The notes beneath the pieces were generated by a model, which saw only the letters and a program-made list of their open reading frames with translations, ran no database searches and had not been told where the DNA came from. From assembly GCF_964204645.1 (NCBI RefSeq), contig NC_134032.1:4926916-4990915 (forward strand): a stretch of 64,000 bases of DNA, given 5' to 3'. Origin of the DNA: Tubulanus polymorphus (Eukaryota > Nemertea > Palaeonemertea > Tubulaniformes > Tubulanidae). The translations under genes were made by a program, and so were the position numbers. Every line of letters begins with the position of its first letter. Position 1 is the stretch's first letter. Below are positions 52,476-63,693 of the stretch, piece after piece.

Positions 52476-53252
52476 ATGGTAGAATTAAAAGAATACAGAA
52501 TATTTGTTGATTCTAGAAGACTTACAAATTACAAATCTCATAATTTACTAGTACAATTAGATAGAGAATTTAAGAATTGTGTAGATTTAAAATTAGTTAA
52601 TATAAGTGTATGTAATTCTTTTTATAAAATATCGGATAAAACTTTTGAATATAGAGGGTTTATGATTTATATGAGAAATAAATATAAATGGTTTCATATA
52701 TTTTTAAAACCAGGATTATATAATTTAGAATCATTAGCGCAGGAAATTAATAGAAGAGCTCGGTTGAAAATCGGGGGCACTTCTGTATTTGAAATTGAAT
52801 TTAATAAAATTGATAGTACTAATAAAATTAGAATAAAGATATCTAATGAACAACATAAATTTATGGTAAACAAACCACTGGCTAAAATGTTAGGAATTAA
52901 ACCGCTTACAGTTACTGGAAACGCAGAAGGCAGCTCAAATATAATACCTTTTACACACTTTTATATTTATTGCAATTTAATCGAGCCTACAAAAACTTTC
53001 GAAGCAACTAAAGAAACAATTTGTAGTTCTAGTATACTAAATATTTTACCATTAAAAAATGTTAAACAATTTGGAACTCAAATAAATTATAATTTTACTG
53101 AATGTGATTTCAAACCATGCATTCCTCGTTTTAATAATTTTAAATTAGAAATTAGAATTCACAATGGATACTTAATTGATTTAAATAATTTCCCCGTAAT
53201 TTATGAATTAGTTATAAGATGTAAAGAGCAATTTCTTTCAGTATATAAATGA
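52476..53252 (+). CDS. Penton (minor capsid) protein, intact
   Basis: 259 codons, homologous along the whole length to the 16931 gene of A (MVELKEYRIFVDSRRLTNYK, CNSFYKISDKT, KPGLYNLESLAQEIN, CDFKPCIPRFNNF). The last seven residues are an extension, because the stop has moved into the TATAAATGA of the next gene, whose ATG it overlaps. One of the few undamaged genes of C. Confidence 0.8.
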   Translation: MVELKEYRIFVDSRRLTNYKSHNLLVQLDREFKNCVDLKLVNISVCNSFYKISDKTFEYRGFMIYMRNKYKWFHIFLKPGLYNLESLAQEINRRARLKIGGTSVFEIEFNKIDSTNKIRIKISNEQHKFMVNKPLAKMLGIKPLTVTGNAEGSSNIIPFTHFYIYCNLIEPTKTFEATKETICSSSILNILPLKNVKQFGTQINYNFTECDFKPCIPRFNNFKLEIRIHNGYLIDLNNFPVIYELVIRCKEQFLSVYK

Positions 53253-53605
53253 ATATAACTGTTGGACCGAGTATATGTTTTGGGTTTGATTTTAAACATG
53301 GGAAAGAAATGAAATTTAACATTAATGATGTAATTACACATATTAAAAATATTGCATTTTCTAATGAAAACAACATTTGAGTATGAAACAACAATAGATA
53401 AAGAAACTTTAAATGTAGAAAAGATTACTAATTTAATTAGAGAATCTTTAAGATTGTATGAATTAGATGAAGATTTTATCATCGATGATATTAAAAAATA
53501 ATAATTGAAATATATACAAATGAAACTTGTAATGAAATGAATGTTGAATTAATCATCACTAAGATGACTAAATATTTTGATGATAGTAATTTTTTTGATA
53601 AATAA
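53249..53605 (+). pseudogene. Homologue of the 17706 gene, frameshifted
   Basis: First 50 codons match (ITVGPSICFGFDFKHGKEM), then a shift near 53375 and another near 53500. The end resembles FDDSNFFDK in the last frame. Confidence 0.7.
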
Positions 53606-53827
53606 ATGAGTGATAATAAGTGGATAATAACTGGATTATATAATGGCGCATTACTATCAGTTGGAACTGTTGGTTATTCAATGGTATTAAAAAAAGTATT
53701 CAAAATGGGAAGTGTTAATGTTGATAGATTTGATATCAATGATATTTTAAAATTAACATTAGCAGTTACTTTATCTAATTTAACTATTGATTATTTGGAA
53801 AAACAAAAATATATTCCTCCCATATAA
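53606..53827 (+). CDS. Small membrane protein (73 aa)
   Basis: Differs from the A copy at one residue seen (GLYNG for GIYNG). Two apolar segments, end KYIPPI. Undamaged. Confidence 0.7.
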   Translation: MSDNKWIITGLYNGALLSVGTVGYSMVLKKVFKMGSVNVDRFDINDILKLTLAVTLSNLTIDYLEKQKYIPPI

Positions 53828-53851
53828 ATGCGTAATTATTTTACTAAACAA

Positions 53852-54274
53852 ATGGCTTCTGCAGTTATAACTATTATAGGATCGGCAATTGTTAACGCTT
53901 TAGCATTTACTGGTGGCGGTTATTTATTTAACCATATTGATAAAAATGGATCATTAACAGAACAAAAAATACATAACTTAGCATTAGAGAAATACAATAA
54001 AGCAGCGGAAGAATATAGAGAAAAACGACAAAACTATATGGATTATATTAACAAGGAATTATATGATCAGAAGATTTCACATAGAGATTTTCAATCAGTC
54101 GATGATGCAATGAGTTTATATAACGCGGTAACAAATAAAGAAAAATTACATCTACATAAACCTACAATATCAGATTATTACACCCCAAGTAAAGAACAAC
54201 AGAAATATGAAATAATATGGATTTTAGGTGGAACAGTTATTGTTATATTTGTTGCTTATAAGTTTACTAATTAG
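53852..54274 (+). CDS. Polinton membrane protein with two terminal membrane segments
   Basis: Homologue of 18294-18716, starting MASAVITIIGSAIVNALAF. An upstream in-frame ATG at 53828 adds eight residues, but the MASA Met matches the A start and is preferred. The helical middle and the IIWILGGTVIVIF anchor are intact. Confidence 0.7.
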   Translation: MASAVITIIGSAIVNALAFTGGGYLFNHIDKNGSLTEQKIHNLALEKYNKAAEEYREKRQNYMDYINKELYDQKISHRDFQSVDDAMSLYNAVTNKEKLHLHKPTISDYYTPSKEQQKYEIIWILGGTVIVIFVAYKFTN

Positions 54275-54294
54275 AAATTTTTTTTGCTAAATGA

Positions 54295-54756
54295 ATGGAT
54301 GATAAAGTTGATAATATTGATATTATTCCTCATGATATAAATAAAACTAAATTAAAAATATATTTAGAAAAACAAATATTAGAATTTGAAAGTGACTTTA
54401 AAGTTAAAAAGAAAAAATATTTAAAAAGTAAAATTATATATTATTTGATTATAAGTGGTTCGGTTACAATTAGTTCTGTAATAAGATTTCTAGCAATATT
54501 CAGCCCATTAACACCTTTAGCTATATCAATTGGTGTATTAGGATTAAGTTCAAGTGTTTTAACTGGTATAAGCTCAAAATTAAATATAAAAAGTAATAAA
54601 GAAAAAACTAAAACTAATATAAAAGAAATTAATAAATTAAAGAATACACTAGATTATATAATAAGTTTAAATGGCCATATAACAGTTGAAGAACAAGATA
54701 AATTATTAAAAGAATTAATAAATTATTCATTTTTTAATTATATAAATGGCAGATAG
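54295..54756 (+). CDS. Membrane protein with flanking coiled coils
   Basis: Homologue of 18736-19170. The stop seen in A (TTATTAA) is lost here, so nine residues are added and the end overlaps the next gene's ATG by 11 bases. Ser-Val-Ile-Arg replaces Ser-Val-Ile-Thr in the first apolar segment. Confidence 0.65.
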   Translation: MDDKVDNIDIIPHDINKTKLKIYLEKQILEFESDFKVKKKKYLKSKIIYYLIISGSVTISSVIRFLAIFSPLTPLAISIGVLGLSSSVLTGISSKLNIKSNKEKTKTNIKEINKLKNTLDYIISLNGHITVEEQDKLLKELINYSFFNYINGR

Positions 54757-56163
54757 TTTTCCAAAAGCTTTCCAATATAATAAATCAATTAAATATAATA
54801 TTCCAGCAATAGATTTTAATAAAGATATTACATATAGAAATGAAGTTTTAAATTCATTAATTGATTTATATATTTATGTTACTGAAAGTAATAATTTTCA
54901 TGTAAAGATGGAAAATATATTCAATATTTATGAAATTAATTTTGAAAAAGAATTAAGTAAAGCAAAATTGTGGATGTTAAAATCAAATATGCAATTCTGG
55001 CAAAACCAATTAAATTTTGCTGTTTATTGCGCAACAACAGGATGCGGAATAAGTTGGAATGATCATTTAAATAAACCAAGTTTACCATTAATATTATCAC
55101 TCTTTAGATTTCATACATACTTTCAAATAAGATTAATATTAAATGAATTAGAGTGTCCTTTACCAGGGTCTAGATATTTTAAAGAATTAGATAATGATAT
55201 TAATTTATCAAAGTATTATAAAATATGTAATGAATTTAATATAGATATAAATAATTCTGATTTTAGATCAAAGATGGGAACAATTACAGGGGGAGATTTA
55301 TCTAAAGTAGAGAAAGCTTTGGATGCAATGAATAATTCACCATTTCCAATCGGAGGTTTTGCTGTCCCTTATACTAAAGAATATAGAAAAGAAAAAAAAA
55401 TACTAACTCAAAAACGTTAAAATGGAATGAATTACCAAAATATTATATTTATATCAAACAACAACAAAATAATAATGGTTGGGTTAATTTCATTTTAGAA
55501 AATAGGGAAGGTTTTACTAAAGCTGGTATACAAAGAATAAATCAATCTATTAGAACTTATTTGATATGTATTTTAGGTGCGCAAGTTGAAACAAGATCCC
55601 CAATATTTGGAAATTTAAATACATCATTTGATACACAGAAACAATTCTAAGTATTATTTGAAGATTCAATTCATAATAATAAAAATAGATCAATTCCAGA
55701 AAACATTGTAAGATATCAAAATTATTTAGATAAATCACATATTAGATTAAATTATTGTATAGGCCCTAATCTATTAATTATTTCTAATGATTTAGTATTA
55801 AAGATGGGAAACATAATTGGTTATAATAATCTAATTAAAACTGCAACAATAAATAATTCATTTGGGTTAAATGATATAAATAAAAAGATTATTACTGCTC
55901 CAAAATTAATGGAAGGTGAAAAAAATAAAAAAAAACACATTTTATCAACTGGAACTAAAATTAATAATATTAAATTAAATAATGATTCTAAAATAAAAGA
56001 TTATAATACATCAGAAGATATTAAAACTGATAATATTCAACATGATATAATTAAACTAAATGATGATAATAAATCCCATGAAAATACTAAATTAGCTATA
56101 ACTTGTATAGGAATTGTAATCGGAGGATATTATATTTTAAATTTTAATTTTTTTATTATGTAA
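54746..56163 (+). pseudogene. Homologue of the large 462-aa protein, broken
   Basis: The frame is open to about 55420 (with VYCATTGCGISWNDHL, LFRFHTYFQIR, LNELECPLPGSRYF). It is then shifted; a TAA at about 55648 interrupts the next part, and the last part resumes at INQSIRTYL..., ending GGYYILNFNF at 56163. Compared with 19187-20575 it also has a local replacement (GGDLSKVEKALDAMN). Confidence 0.75.
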
Positions 56164-57818
56164 ATGGATGTAAAAGGTGGAGAAGATTATGAAATGGAAG
56201 GCATGGGAAATAATAATGAAGGATATATTGATGATGATTATATGACTGCTGATACTAATATTGATGATGGTAATGAATCAGCATATAATTCTAATTTAGC
56301 AGAGAGTGGTTCTAAAGCCCCATCAACAGAAGAAAATGATAGAAGAATCAGATCGAGAATACCTATTGAAAATGAAAATCCAGGTTTATTAAAGGAAAAT
56401 TTAGAAAATTATGAATTTATGTATGATTTTCAACGTGTATTTAAAGATTCTGGATATAATAAAAAAGATAGAGTCGCCAGATATTTAGCAAAAAAGATTT
56501 AAAATATTTAGATGGTGAATATCAAATCACTAATCAAAGGACAAGACTAAGTAAAATATTAGCAAAATCAACTTTGAGTGATTTAGACCTATCTAAAATT
56601 AAAAGAATAAGAAATAGTAATGAACCAAGAGATGTCACACAAGAATTAATTGATAAAAATGAAAAAGTATTTAAACGAAGAATTAATAAATTATTTGAAA
56701 CAATCAAAGATAAACCAGAAACAGAAACAACTTCTGAACAGAATATAACTTCCAAAACTAGTAAACTTAAATCAAACACTGAAGTTCAAACTGAAAAACT
56801 TTTACCGAACGGATTACTTGATTCAACAGATCAAGAAATAGAAGCTTTAAGTATGTTTTCAAAAAAACAATTACAGAAATAATAAGTATACGAGATGAAG
56901 CTGATAAAATTGCGCGCGAAAAACATATTAGATATAATAAAATTAAACCTTTAGAAAATAAATTATTTGACACCAGAAAAGAATTAGAACAATTAAAATT
57001 AGATAGAGAATTTAAAGTTATTGAAGAAATTGAATTTAAAAAAAGAAATGCATATTTAGAAAAAGAAATTGATGATTTAGAATATAACATAGAATTTCAG
57101 AAAGAAAAAATGAAATTACTATTAAAATCATATGATTATTGTATTAAGGCCAAAAAAAATTGATACCTTGTTTCTCCGCTCTGCTGAGCTTAAATGTTGA
57201 CCCGGCCGGCCGCCTATCTACCCTATACATTACTTTTTTTTAAATCGTGATCAATTTCACCATAACAGACCCGGCCGCTATAGAAATGAACTGTTTATAG
57301 ATTTTATCATATTTTACAAAAATGACCCGGCCGCTGCGGAGAAACAAGGTATCATTTTTGTTTAGCCTAATAGATTAAAAGTTGTTGTTAAAGAGTTAAT
57401 ACTAAAACCAAAATCTGACATATCACTAAAAGATAGAATAAAATTATTATTTAAGTTTGAAGGAATAACAATTCTTTCAATTCTAACAGCTGTAACTATG
57501 TTATTTACAACAATTGGTTTAGCAATATCAAATGCTTTAAAATCTACTCCTACTCCAAATAAACCTGATAAACCCCCAGATAATAATTCTATACAAGATA
57601 AAGTTAAGGATGGTTTAAAGAAATTAGCAAAATATTTATGGGAACTATCTAAAAAATCTGCTGCAGCTTTACCAGGAATTATTGCATCAATTGTTGGTTT
57701 TATATTGAAATCTGCAGGAAACATTATTAACTTTGCTGCTGAACATATTATTTTATTTTTAATTACAGTTGTAAGTGCAATTATTTTTGGGTTAGTAAAC
57801 ATGATAAAAAATAAATAA
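56164..57818 (+). pseudogene. Homologue of the acidic coiled-coil membrane protein, broken and MITE-interrupted
   Basis: The acidic start MDVKGGEDYEMEGMG is followed by a stop at 56502. Other frames continue (DLDLSKIKRIRNSNEPRDVT, then a coiled coil near 56900-57130). At 57148-57367 a MITE interrupts. After it the Pro hinge STPTPNKPDKPPDNN and the membrane segments follow to 57818. Confidence 0.75.
57148..57367. mobile_element. 220-bp Harbinger-like MITE
   Basis: About 32-bp inverted ends (GGCCAAAAAAAATTGATACC at left, with CTTGTTTCTCCGC just inside; the right complement starts GGCTAAACAAAAATGATACC). TAA is duplicated outside (57145-57147 and 57368-57370), as for PIF/Harbinger elements. The interior has three GACCCGGCCG motifs and no gene. 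Confidence 0.75.
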
Positions 57819-57838
57819 TTAATTTTTTTGTTAAATAA

Positions 57839-59073
57839 ATGACTGGGAGTTATATCAATCCTTCTAAGAATCATAGAATATCTAATGCTATTAAAGCAGA
57901 AAGATCACATCATATAATTACTCATCCCAATGAAACTTTATATGTTAGAATTCCTCGATTAACACAAAATACTTTTTATGTTCCAAATAGTATTTATTTA
58001 TCAGCCGATATAAAAGTAATCGGTAATAATAATAATTATGTTGTTGATAATGTTGGAAGATATATTTGATTAAAAAATTAACTATAAAGATGGGCCCAGA
58101 AACAGTTTTCTCATTAGATGATTATAATTTATTTATGCATTATAAAGATTTATGGTTAACTAAAGAAAATAGAAATAATATGATATTTCAAGGAATCCAA
58201 TCAGAAAACCAAAATAAATTAAGATCAGAAGCACATAATGCAATATTAACTAATGCTGTAGATAAATTGATAAAAAGTATATATGGAAGCAAATATAAAA
58301 TTCCATTAGACTTTGAATTGATAAATAACAATGCACCTTTATATAAATACGCAATTCAAGAAGACGTTATATTTGAGATAACATTTGCTGCTGTTAATGA
58401 AATCGTTATATCTAGCGTTAATAAAGATATGAGTTATAAATTATCGAATATATGTTCAGAATATGATACAGCAACTGATGAAAATATTTCAAGTATAATT
58501 CAAACTAAATCCAATCAAGCATTTTCATTATTATATGATTATATTGTTAAATTTAAAACTGTAACTATTAATGCAAATGATGAAATTATTAATGAGAATA
58601 TTAACTTCCCAAGAAGATCTATTAAAGGTATATTAATATATTTTTTTATAATTGCAACATATACTAATGGCGCAATAAATGTTGATAATTATTATAATCC
58701 TGAAATAACAAAAGTTGAAATAACTATCGAAGGAATAGCAAATAAAATATTTTTTCAAGGAATGAGAATGATTGATCAATGGCCAGAAATTAGAAAACAT
58801 TTAATGAATGAAAAAGTAAAATCATCTGAAAATTGTAATATTAATCAAATTGATTATTTTACCGGTAATAAATATACATTATGATTAGATTTTAGAACAA
58901 CAGAAGATAATTCATTACATGGTTCTGGAAAAAAATTACAAAACACTAAAGATGGAATACAATTATTCATGACAAAGAATAAAGGAATCAAAAATTTTAA
59001 AATGCACATTTATATAATATCTGACGCGCAATTAAATATTGTAAATTCTCAATTAAATAGTGTTATGTATTAA
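57839..59073 (+). pseudogene. Major capsid protein, frameshift and stop
   Basis: Homologue of 22043-23290. A two-base gain near 58063 (AGATATATTTG for AGATATTTG) shifts the frame, and a TGA at about 58882 replaces the Trp of LWVDF. A short deletion removes the 'NPSNI' region at the N-terminus. The rest (DDYNLFMHYKDLWLT, PRRSIKGILI) is well preserved. Confidence 0.85.
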
Positions 59074-59105
59074 AATTTTAACTTCAATAAAAATTTATAT
59101 AATAA

Positions 59106-60039
59106 ATGGAAGGAGGTAAAGTATATAAACATATTCCATACATCGATAGACATGAAAATAATGATGGTTTATATTATGTAATACCTTGTAATATAGCTTT
59201 GATATATAGCTTTGATATTTGATCCTATTTTCAAAATTTATAAAACTAAACTAATAGAAATAGATAATAATAAAAGTGAAGTTGTTGATAATTTAAGTAA
59301 TGTAATTGATAATAATGTAATACCTTTTACATCTAATAATGTAATACCTACTACATCTAATAATGTAATACCTACTACATCTAATAATGTAATACCTTCT
59401 ACATCTAATAATGTAATACCTTCTACATCTTATAATGTAATACCTTCTACATCTAATAATGCAATAATATTAAATGTTAGTGAAAATAGAAATTATTGTG
59501 ATTATTGTAAAGGCGAATTTTCAAACGCTCCATCAAATTGGAATAATCATATGAATACAAAGGTACATATTACTAATGTAATAGATCGTGTTGGTAAAAA
59601 AGAATTTATAGAACACCCATTTAGATATGTTACAAAGTTTGTTTCAAATCAAAAAGTAAATGGTGAAAAAATTAATGAAGATTTATTATTAGCAACACCT
59701 AATAAAGATGAATTAGATTTAACCGATGCTATTAAATTAATATCAAACATTGTAAATGAAATATTAGGAGCAAACACTAATAAAGATAATAATGAAAATG
59801 GTGCCGTATGGCACCCACATGGTGATATAGTTACAGGAAAGCGCATTGATAATAAAGATTCTTTGAAACTTAAATCAGAAAATAAAGATATAGTTGAGAT
59901 GACTAATAAGTATATCAATAAACCAATTATTTATGAAGATTCGGTAGAGCATTTGAATAAATTGTTAGGGTCTGATGATGAATTGGAGAGTGATGATGAA
60001 AGTGATTCAGAAAGTAATTATCTAACACTCAAAAAGTAA
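59106..60039 (+). pseudogene. Repeat-bearing zinc-finger protein, frameshifted at the 5' end
   Basis: Starts MEGGKVYKHIPYIDRHENND. A 13-bp tandem duplication (ATATAGCTTTGAT twice, about 59190-59215) shifts the frame. The main frame then has six to seven copies of NNVIPSTS (59310-59460, 24-bp units), a finger CDYCKGEFSNAPSNWNNHMN, and an acidic end (DDELESDDESDSESN). There is no counterpart in A. It is not recognised. Confidence 0.55.
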
Positions 60040-60044
60040 TAAAG

Positions 60045-60394
60045 GTTGAAAATTGTATAAAATAATAGTAAATAAAAAAGGGGGTTTTAAGTAATAAGGT
60101 ATCTAATACATATCTAATACGTATCTAATACGTATCTAATACGTATTTAATACATATTATTTGAAAATACCTTAAAATATATTTCTTTTTTAAATTTATA
60201 TTGAAACCTCAGTAATAATAAATAACCTTTATTATTTTCAAATTTATTCATATATTAGTTGAAAAAATAAAAATAAATTGGTTAAAAACTGTATGAATAA
60301 TATTTATTTTAAAAATGGGGTTTTAAGATTTAATGTATTTAATACGTATTTAATACGTATTTAATACGTATTAGATTGATAGATATATAAATAG
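60045..60394. repeat. Duplicated non-coding block with 11-bp tandem arrays
   Basis: Two arrays, 60099-60155 (TATCTAATACG units) and 60334-60375 (GTATTTAATAC units), each follow a GGGG-TTTTAAG motif. 60190-60260 is a degenerate copy of the ATPase 3' end (60400-60480), so the whole is a tandem duplication of about 230 bp. Confidence 0.7.
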
Positions 60395-61006
60395 TTATTT
60401 TATAAATTTATATTCATATGGAAATTGTAATCTCAGTAATAATTTTGAACCTTTATTATTCTTTAATTTATTCATAGATTCATCATGTAATTCAGTGGGT
60501 ATAATTTGATTTTCTTCCAATGATTGTTGCATAGATTTTCTATCTTTATTGTAGAATAAAACTAGAAATCTTATATTCTCCGTAAAGTCTTTAACAATTG
60601 AATTATATTTTAGATTTAAAACCCATGTTGTTATCCCAAAATGTCTCCCAGAGAAAGCTAAATAACATAACTCACTTTCTCTAACTTTTGAATCATGTAA
60701 ATTTGCGCAATCATCTACAATGAATAATGTATTTGATCCTTTATAAGTATCAATTGCTTTTTTTATACAATTATCTAAATTTTCTTTTACTGTTTTAGGA
60801 TCTAATATAATAAACTTTTTTATCTTAACTATATCTCTATTATATGTTTTATTCATTTCATAAGTAGGACAGAATAATATTATATTATCAAAATGATTCT
60901 TATAAATAGTTTCTAACAAATCTAATATGAAATGTGTTTTACCACAATTGGTTACACCAGTAACTAACATATTATGCGGTTCGAATATAAATAAATCTTT
61001 ATTCAT
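60395..61006 (-). CDS. Packaging ATPase, intact
   Basis: 203 residues, with GVTNCGKTHF (P-loop), NTLFIVDDCANL (Walker B) and AFSGRHFGITTWVLN. It overlaps the integrase stop by 8 nt (ATGAATAA). Tail-to-tail with the + strand capsid block. Confidence 0.9.
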   Translation of the reverse strand: MNKDLFIFEPHNMLVTGVTNCGKTHFILDLLETIYKNHFDNIILFCPTYEMNKTYNRDIVKIKKFIILDPKTVKENLDNCIKKAIDTYKGSNTLFIVDDCANLHDSKVRESELCYLAFSGRHFGITTWVLNLKYNSIVKDFTENIRFLVLFYNKDRKSMQQSLEENQIIPTELHDESMNKLKNNKGSKLLLRLQFPYEYKFIK

Positions 61007-62084
61007 TTATTCTTTTAATTTTGCTAGATAAAATCCATTCATTAAATTTATCATCATATCCTTTATATTTCACCAAAGAATACTTTTTTCCTTTAAGAGT
61101 TTTTGATTTCAATACTTTTTCTATTTTGTATTCTATTTCATCTGGATTTGGTACAAGTGATAATTTTTGTACATAGAAATAACCTAATATTTCTTCATCT
61201 TTTAGATCTTCTAATTTATAAACGAAAGGTTTAGTTAATATTATCTTTTTAATCTTAAATATTTCTTCAGTAAAATTTGGAGTATAACCTTTATAAAATG
61301 TTTTTCTATATTTAGATATTCTGACGTGTTGTCCTATTTTAAATTTGGGTTCTCCGAAATCATGTGTAACAAACACACCATACAAATTATTCCAAACTAT
61401 TTCCGAATTATCTTCTTTTCTAGCTTGTATAGGTTTCATATTTATAGAACTATGTTTAGAATTATTATAACCTTTCACTAAATCATCTAATACATCGATA
61501 TATTTATATGTTTCATTAGCAGTAAAGTATTTCCACATTCTAGTTTTCAATGTTTTATTAAATCTTTCTATAATAGATGCTTTTTTATCTGAATGTGTTG
61601 AAAAATAATCTACATCGTTATCAGATAATAGTTTTTTGAAATGTTTGTTATAAAATTCCTTACCTTCATCAAATTGTATCTTATCTGGAATAGCTTCTTT
61701 AAATATAGATTTAAAAGCATTTGTTACTTCTACACCAGTTTTATTTTTGATTGGAACTGACCATGCGTATCGACTGAATATGTCTATAACATTTAATATC
61801 CAGAAATATCCTTTGTTGTATTCCTCTAAGTTCTTCATGTCAATTAAATCAGCTTGCCATTGTTGATCGATATATGAAACCATAACTTTTCTTGTTAAAT
61901 AAGTTTTATCCATTTTCTTGTGGATTTGATACGTTGGTTGATTTTGTAACCACGATTTTAATTCGCTATATTTTATATTTTCCTTATCAGATTTAATTTT
62001 ACCCCATAATTCTGAAACGTTAGAATATGATACTTCACTTTCTGGGTTGTAATAGAAATCTTTCAAATATTGTTCTTTTTTCAT
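60999..62084 (-). CDS. Retroviral-type integrase with chromodomain, intact
   Basis: 361 residues with D in WQADLIDM, D in IQFDEGKEF, E in KASIIERFNKTL, then NSKHSSINMKP. The chromodomain at the C-terminus is YKIEKVLKSK to YDDKFNEWI. It could have mobilised B- and D-type elements in trans, since the integrases of both B arms are broken and D has none. An intact frame suggests relatively recent activity of this part. Confidence 0.92.
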   Translation of the reverse strand: MKKEQYLKDFYYNPESEVSYSNVSELWGKIKSDKENIKYSELKSWLQNQPTYQIHKKMDKTYLTRKVMVSYIDQQWQADLIDMKNLEEYNKGYFWILNVIDIFSRYAWSVPIKNKTGVEVTNAFKSIFKEAIPDKIQFDEGKEFYNKHFKKLLSDNDVDYFSTHSDKKASIIERFNKTLKTRMWKYFTANETYKYIDVLDDLVKGYNNSKHSSINMKPIQARKEDNSEIVWNNLYGVFVTHDFGEPKFKIGQHVRISKYRKTFYKGYTPNFTEEIFKIKKIILTKPFVYKLEDLKDEEILGYFYVQKLSLVPNPDEIEYKIEKVLKSKTLKGKKYSLVKYKGYDDKFNEWILSSKIKRINE

Positions 62085-62094
62085 CTTATTTTAA

Positions 62095-62375
62095 TCCATT
62101 AATAATAATTTACATTTAGTTTCAATGACTTTATGATTTGACTTATTTTCTGGTATAATAGATTTATTGTCTTTGGAATCATCTTTATCATCAGATTTGA
62201 ATTTTGATTTATAAATTACACCGGATAATATAATAACTGTTACTAATCCAATTGTAATATATATCAGTTAATTTCTTTTTCTTAGCTTTTTTTAATTCTG
62301 AAGATCTTTTACCTAATTCTCTTGCCCATTTAATTTGTTTCTCGGATCTAGGCTTTTTCTTAACGCCATCACTCA
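62095..62375 (-). pseudogene. Basic membrane protein with internal deletion
   Basis: Starts MSDGVKKKPRSEKQIKWARE. A deletion after KKKKLTD removes the linker and shifts the frame before the membrane segment. The old end (PENKSNHKVIETKCKLLLMD) remains in the shifted frame. Confidence 0.7.
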
Positions 62376-62460
62376 TTTATTTTAGTTAATTTTTGTTCTG
62401 ATTCATTTTCTGTTTCGACGTTTGGTTGAGTACATCTGTTTCGTTCTTACCTGATTTATA

Positions 62461-62970
62461 TTACATAGGTTTGATGTTCGAAAATGTTATGACGCCAGTA
62501 GAAATTAATGTAATAACCGATCCTAATTGAAATGAAGCATAACCAACCCATTTTTGTAATTCAGTCATTTCTAAATAGTCATTTTTCAAATCACTATATA
62601 ATTTATTTTCATCATTAATTGGTATTAACTGGTTACATAACTTAGAATAACATTTGGCAATACCATCTGAATTAGAATCATTTATTCGGGCTAATCTTGC
62701 CTCTTCATAAATCTTAAAATGTTTTATTACTTTATCGGGTTTCATAGAGTCTAATTCTTGAAAAGTAATACTTCTATTTAAAAACTCTTTAGATTTTCCG
62801 CCAGCAATCAATAGTTCTAGATGATGCTTACAATATAAATAGTATTCATAATCAATATTACAATTAACTTGAGCACAATTAGTTCCAACTGTATCTTTAT
62901 TATCACTAATACCCAAATCATCTAATGTCTTTTCAATATCAATACTATTCTTACTCGATTTCTTTGACAT
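62461..62970 (-). CDS. Polinton apolar-tail protein (169 aa)
   Basis: Homologue of 25461-26051: IEKTLDDLGI, YEYYLYCKHHLELLIAGG, YSKLCNQLIPI and an apolar end (GYASFQLGSVITLISTGVITF). It stops at NIKPM TAA, where B reads GAA, so a C-terminal tail of about 30 residues has been lost by a point change. Otherwise intact. Confidence 0.65.
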   Translation of the reverse strand: MSKKSSKNSIDIEKTLDDLGISDNKDTVGTNCAQVNCNIDYEYYLYCKHHLELLIAGGKSKEFLNRSITFQELDSMKPDKVIKHFKIYEEARLARINDSNSDGIAKCYSKLCNQLIPINDENKLYSDLKNDYLEMTELQKWVGYASFQLGSVITLISTGVITFSNIKPM

Positions 62971-63693
62971 TTATATTAGAGAAATTTAATAAGAAAAAAT
63001 ATTATAAGTATTACAAAATGATACTAGATAGTTAAAGTTAAAGAATTCTAGTATTGACTACTGATACTAGCTATTTGAATTTAAAGAATTTCTATTTGAA
63101 TCTATTCAAAATATAAAGTATTCTTTTTTGAAAAGAAAATATTAAAAATATAATAGAATTCACTAGCTAGTTGAAGTTATTGTTTTTTAAATACTTTTTA
63201 TTTAAAATCTATTTGATATCTCACTACTTTTGTTTATCTATTAGGAGCAGTAATTATAACTGTCCAGATAAGTCATTTCGGATCCTTGATATCAAATTCC
63301 TCAACGTATTGTTCATTATTTGGATCATTGTTCCATTGATCAATAAATTTCTTTGCCTTTGTTAACTGTTCTAAGTATAACTGTAAATCTAGTTTATTAG
63401 ATTAGATTTTATTTTCTTTCTTTTCAAGAGGTCTTAAATTTTTCAAATTCCAAATAAGTTTTTTATTGTATTCATCATTCCTTTCCATTTATAAATCAAA
63501 TTTTTATTAAAATTAACATTTTAGAATCCTCTTCCATTTTTTCGACAAACGTCATCCTTTTTCATTCCTCGCTGCTTTTGATAAGTCATTTCGGATCCTC
63601 GATTAAAAATCCTCAACTGAAAATCAATTCAACGAAACGACTGGTGGAAATATCATTTCATAAACACATATATTTATTATGTAAATTTTAGCG
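62971..63693. other. Right-end region of Polinton C, mostly non-coding
   Basis: AT-rich, with a - strand 72-codon reading at 63273-63488 (MERNDEYNKKLIWNLKNL, an in-frame TAA, then LEQLTKAKKFIDQWNN). The block TAAGTCATTTCGGAT recurs at 63268 and 63582, matching 26488 in A. No AGTAATAGGG terminus is visible. Confidence 0.5.

Larger units (their letters stand above)
47588..63620 (+). mobile_element. Polinton C (16 kb or more, decayed)
   Basis: The left end (47588) has the AATAGGG fold-back terminus of the B/D family and lies inside LINE RT. Contents in order: PolB fragments, OB-fold-like gene, penton, unknown gene, small membrane proteins, large unknown protein, coiled-coil membrane protein, capsid and a repeat-bearing zinc-finger gene, all on +. 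ATPase, integrase, basic membrane protein and apolar-tail protein follow on -. The right terminus was not found. Polinton-like sequence fades near 63620 and a host satellite begins by 63694, so the right end may be truncated. Confidence 0.8.

Noticed and set aside
9333-63620. One single giant virus insertion
   Set aside because: Four elements have their own ends; A, B and D each have target duplications. Gene sets are repeated, not complementary.
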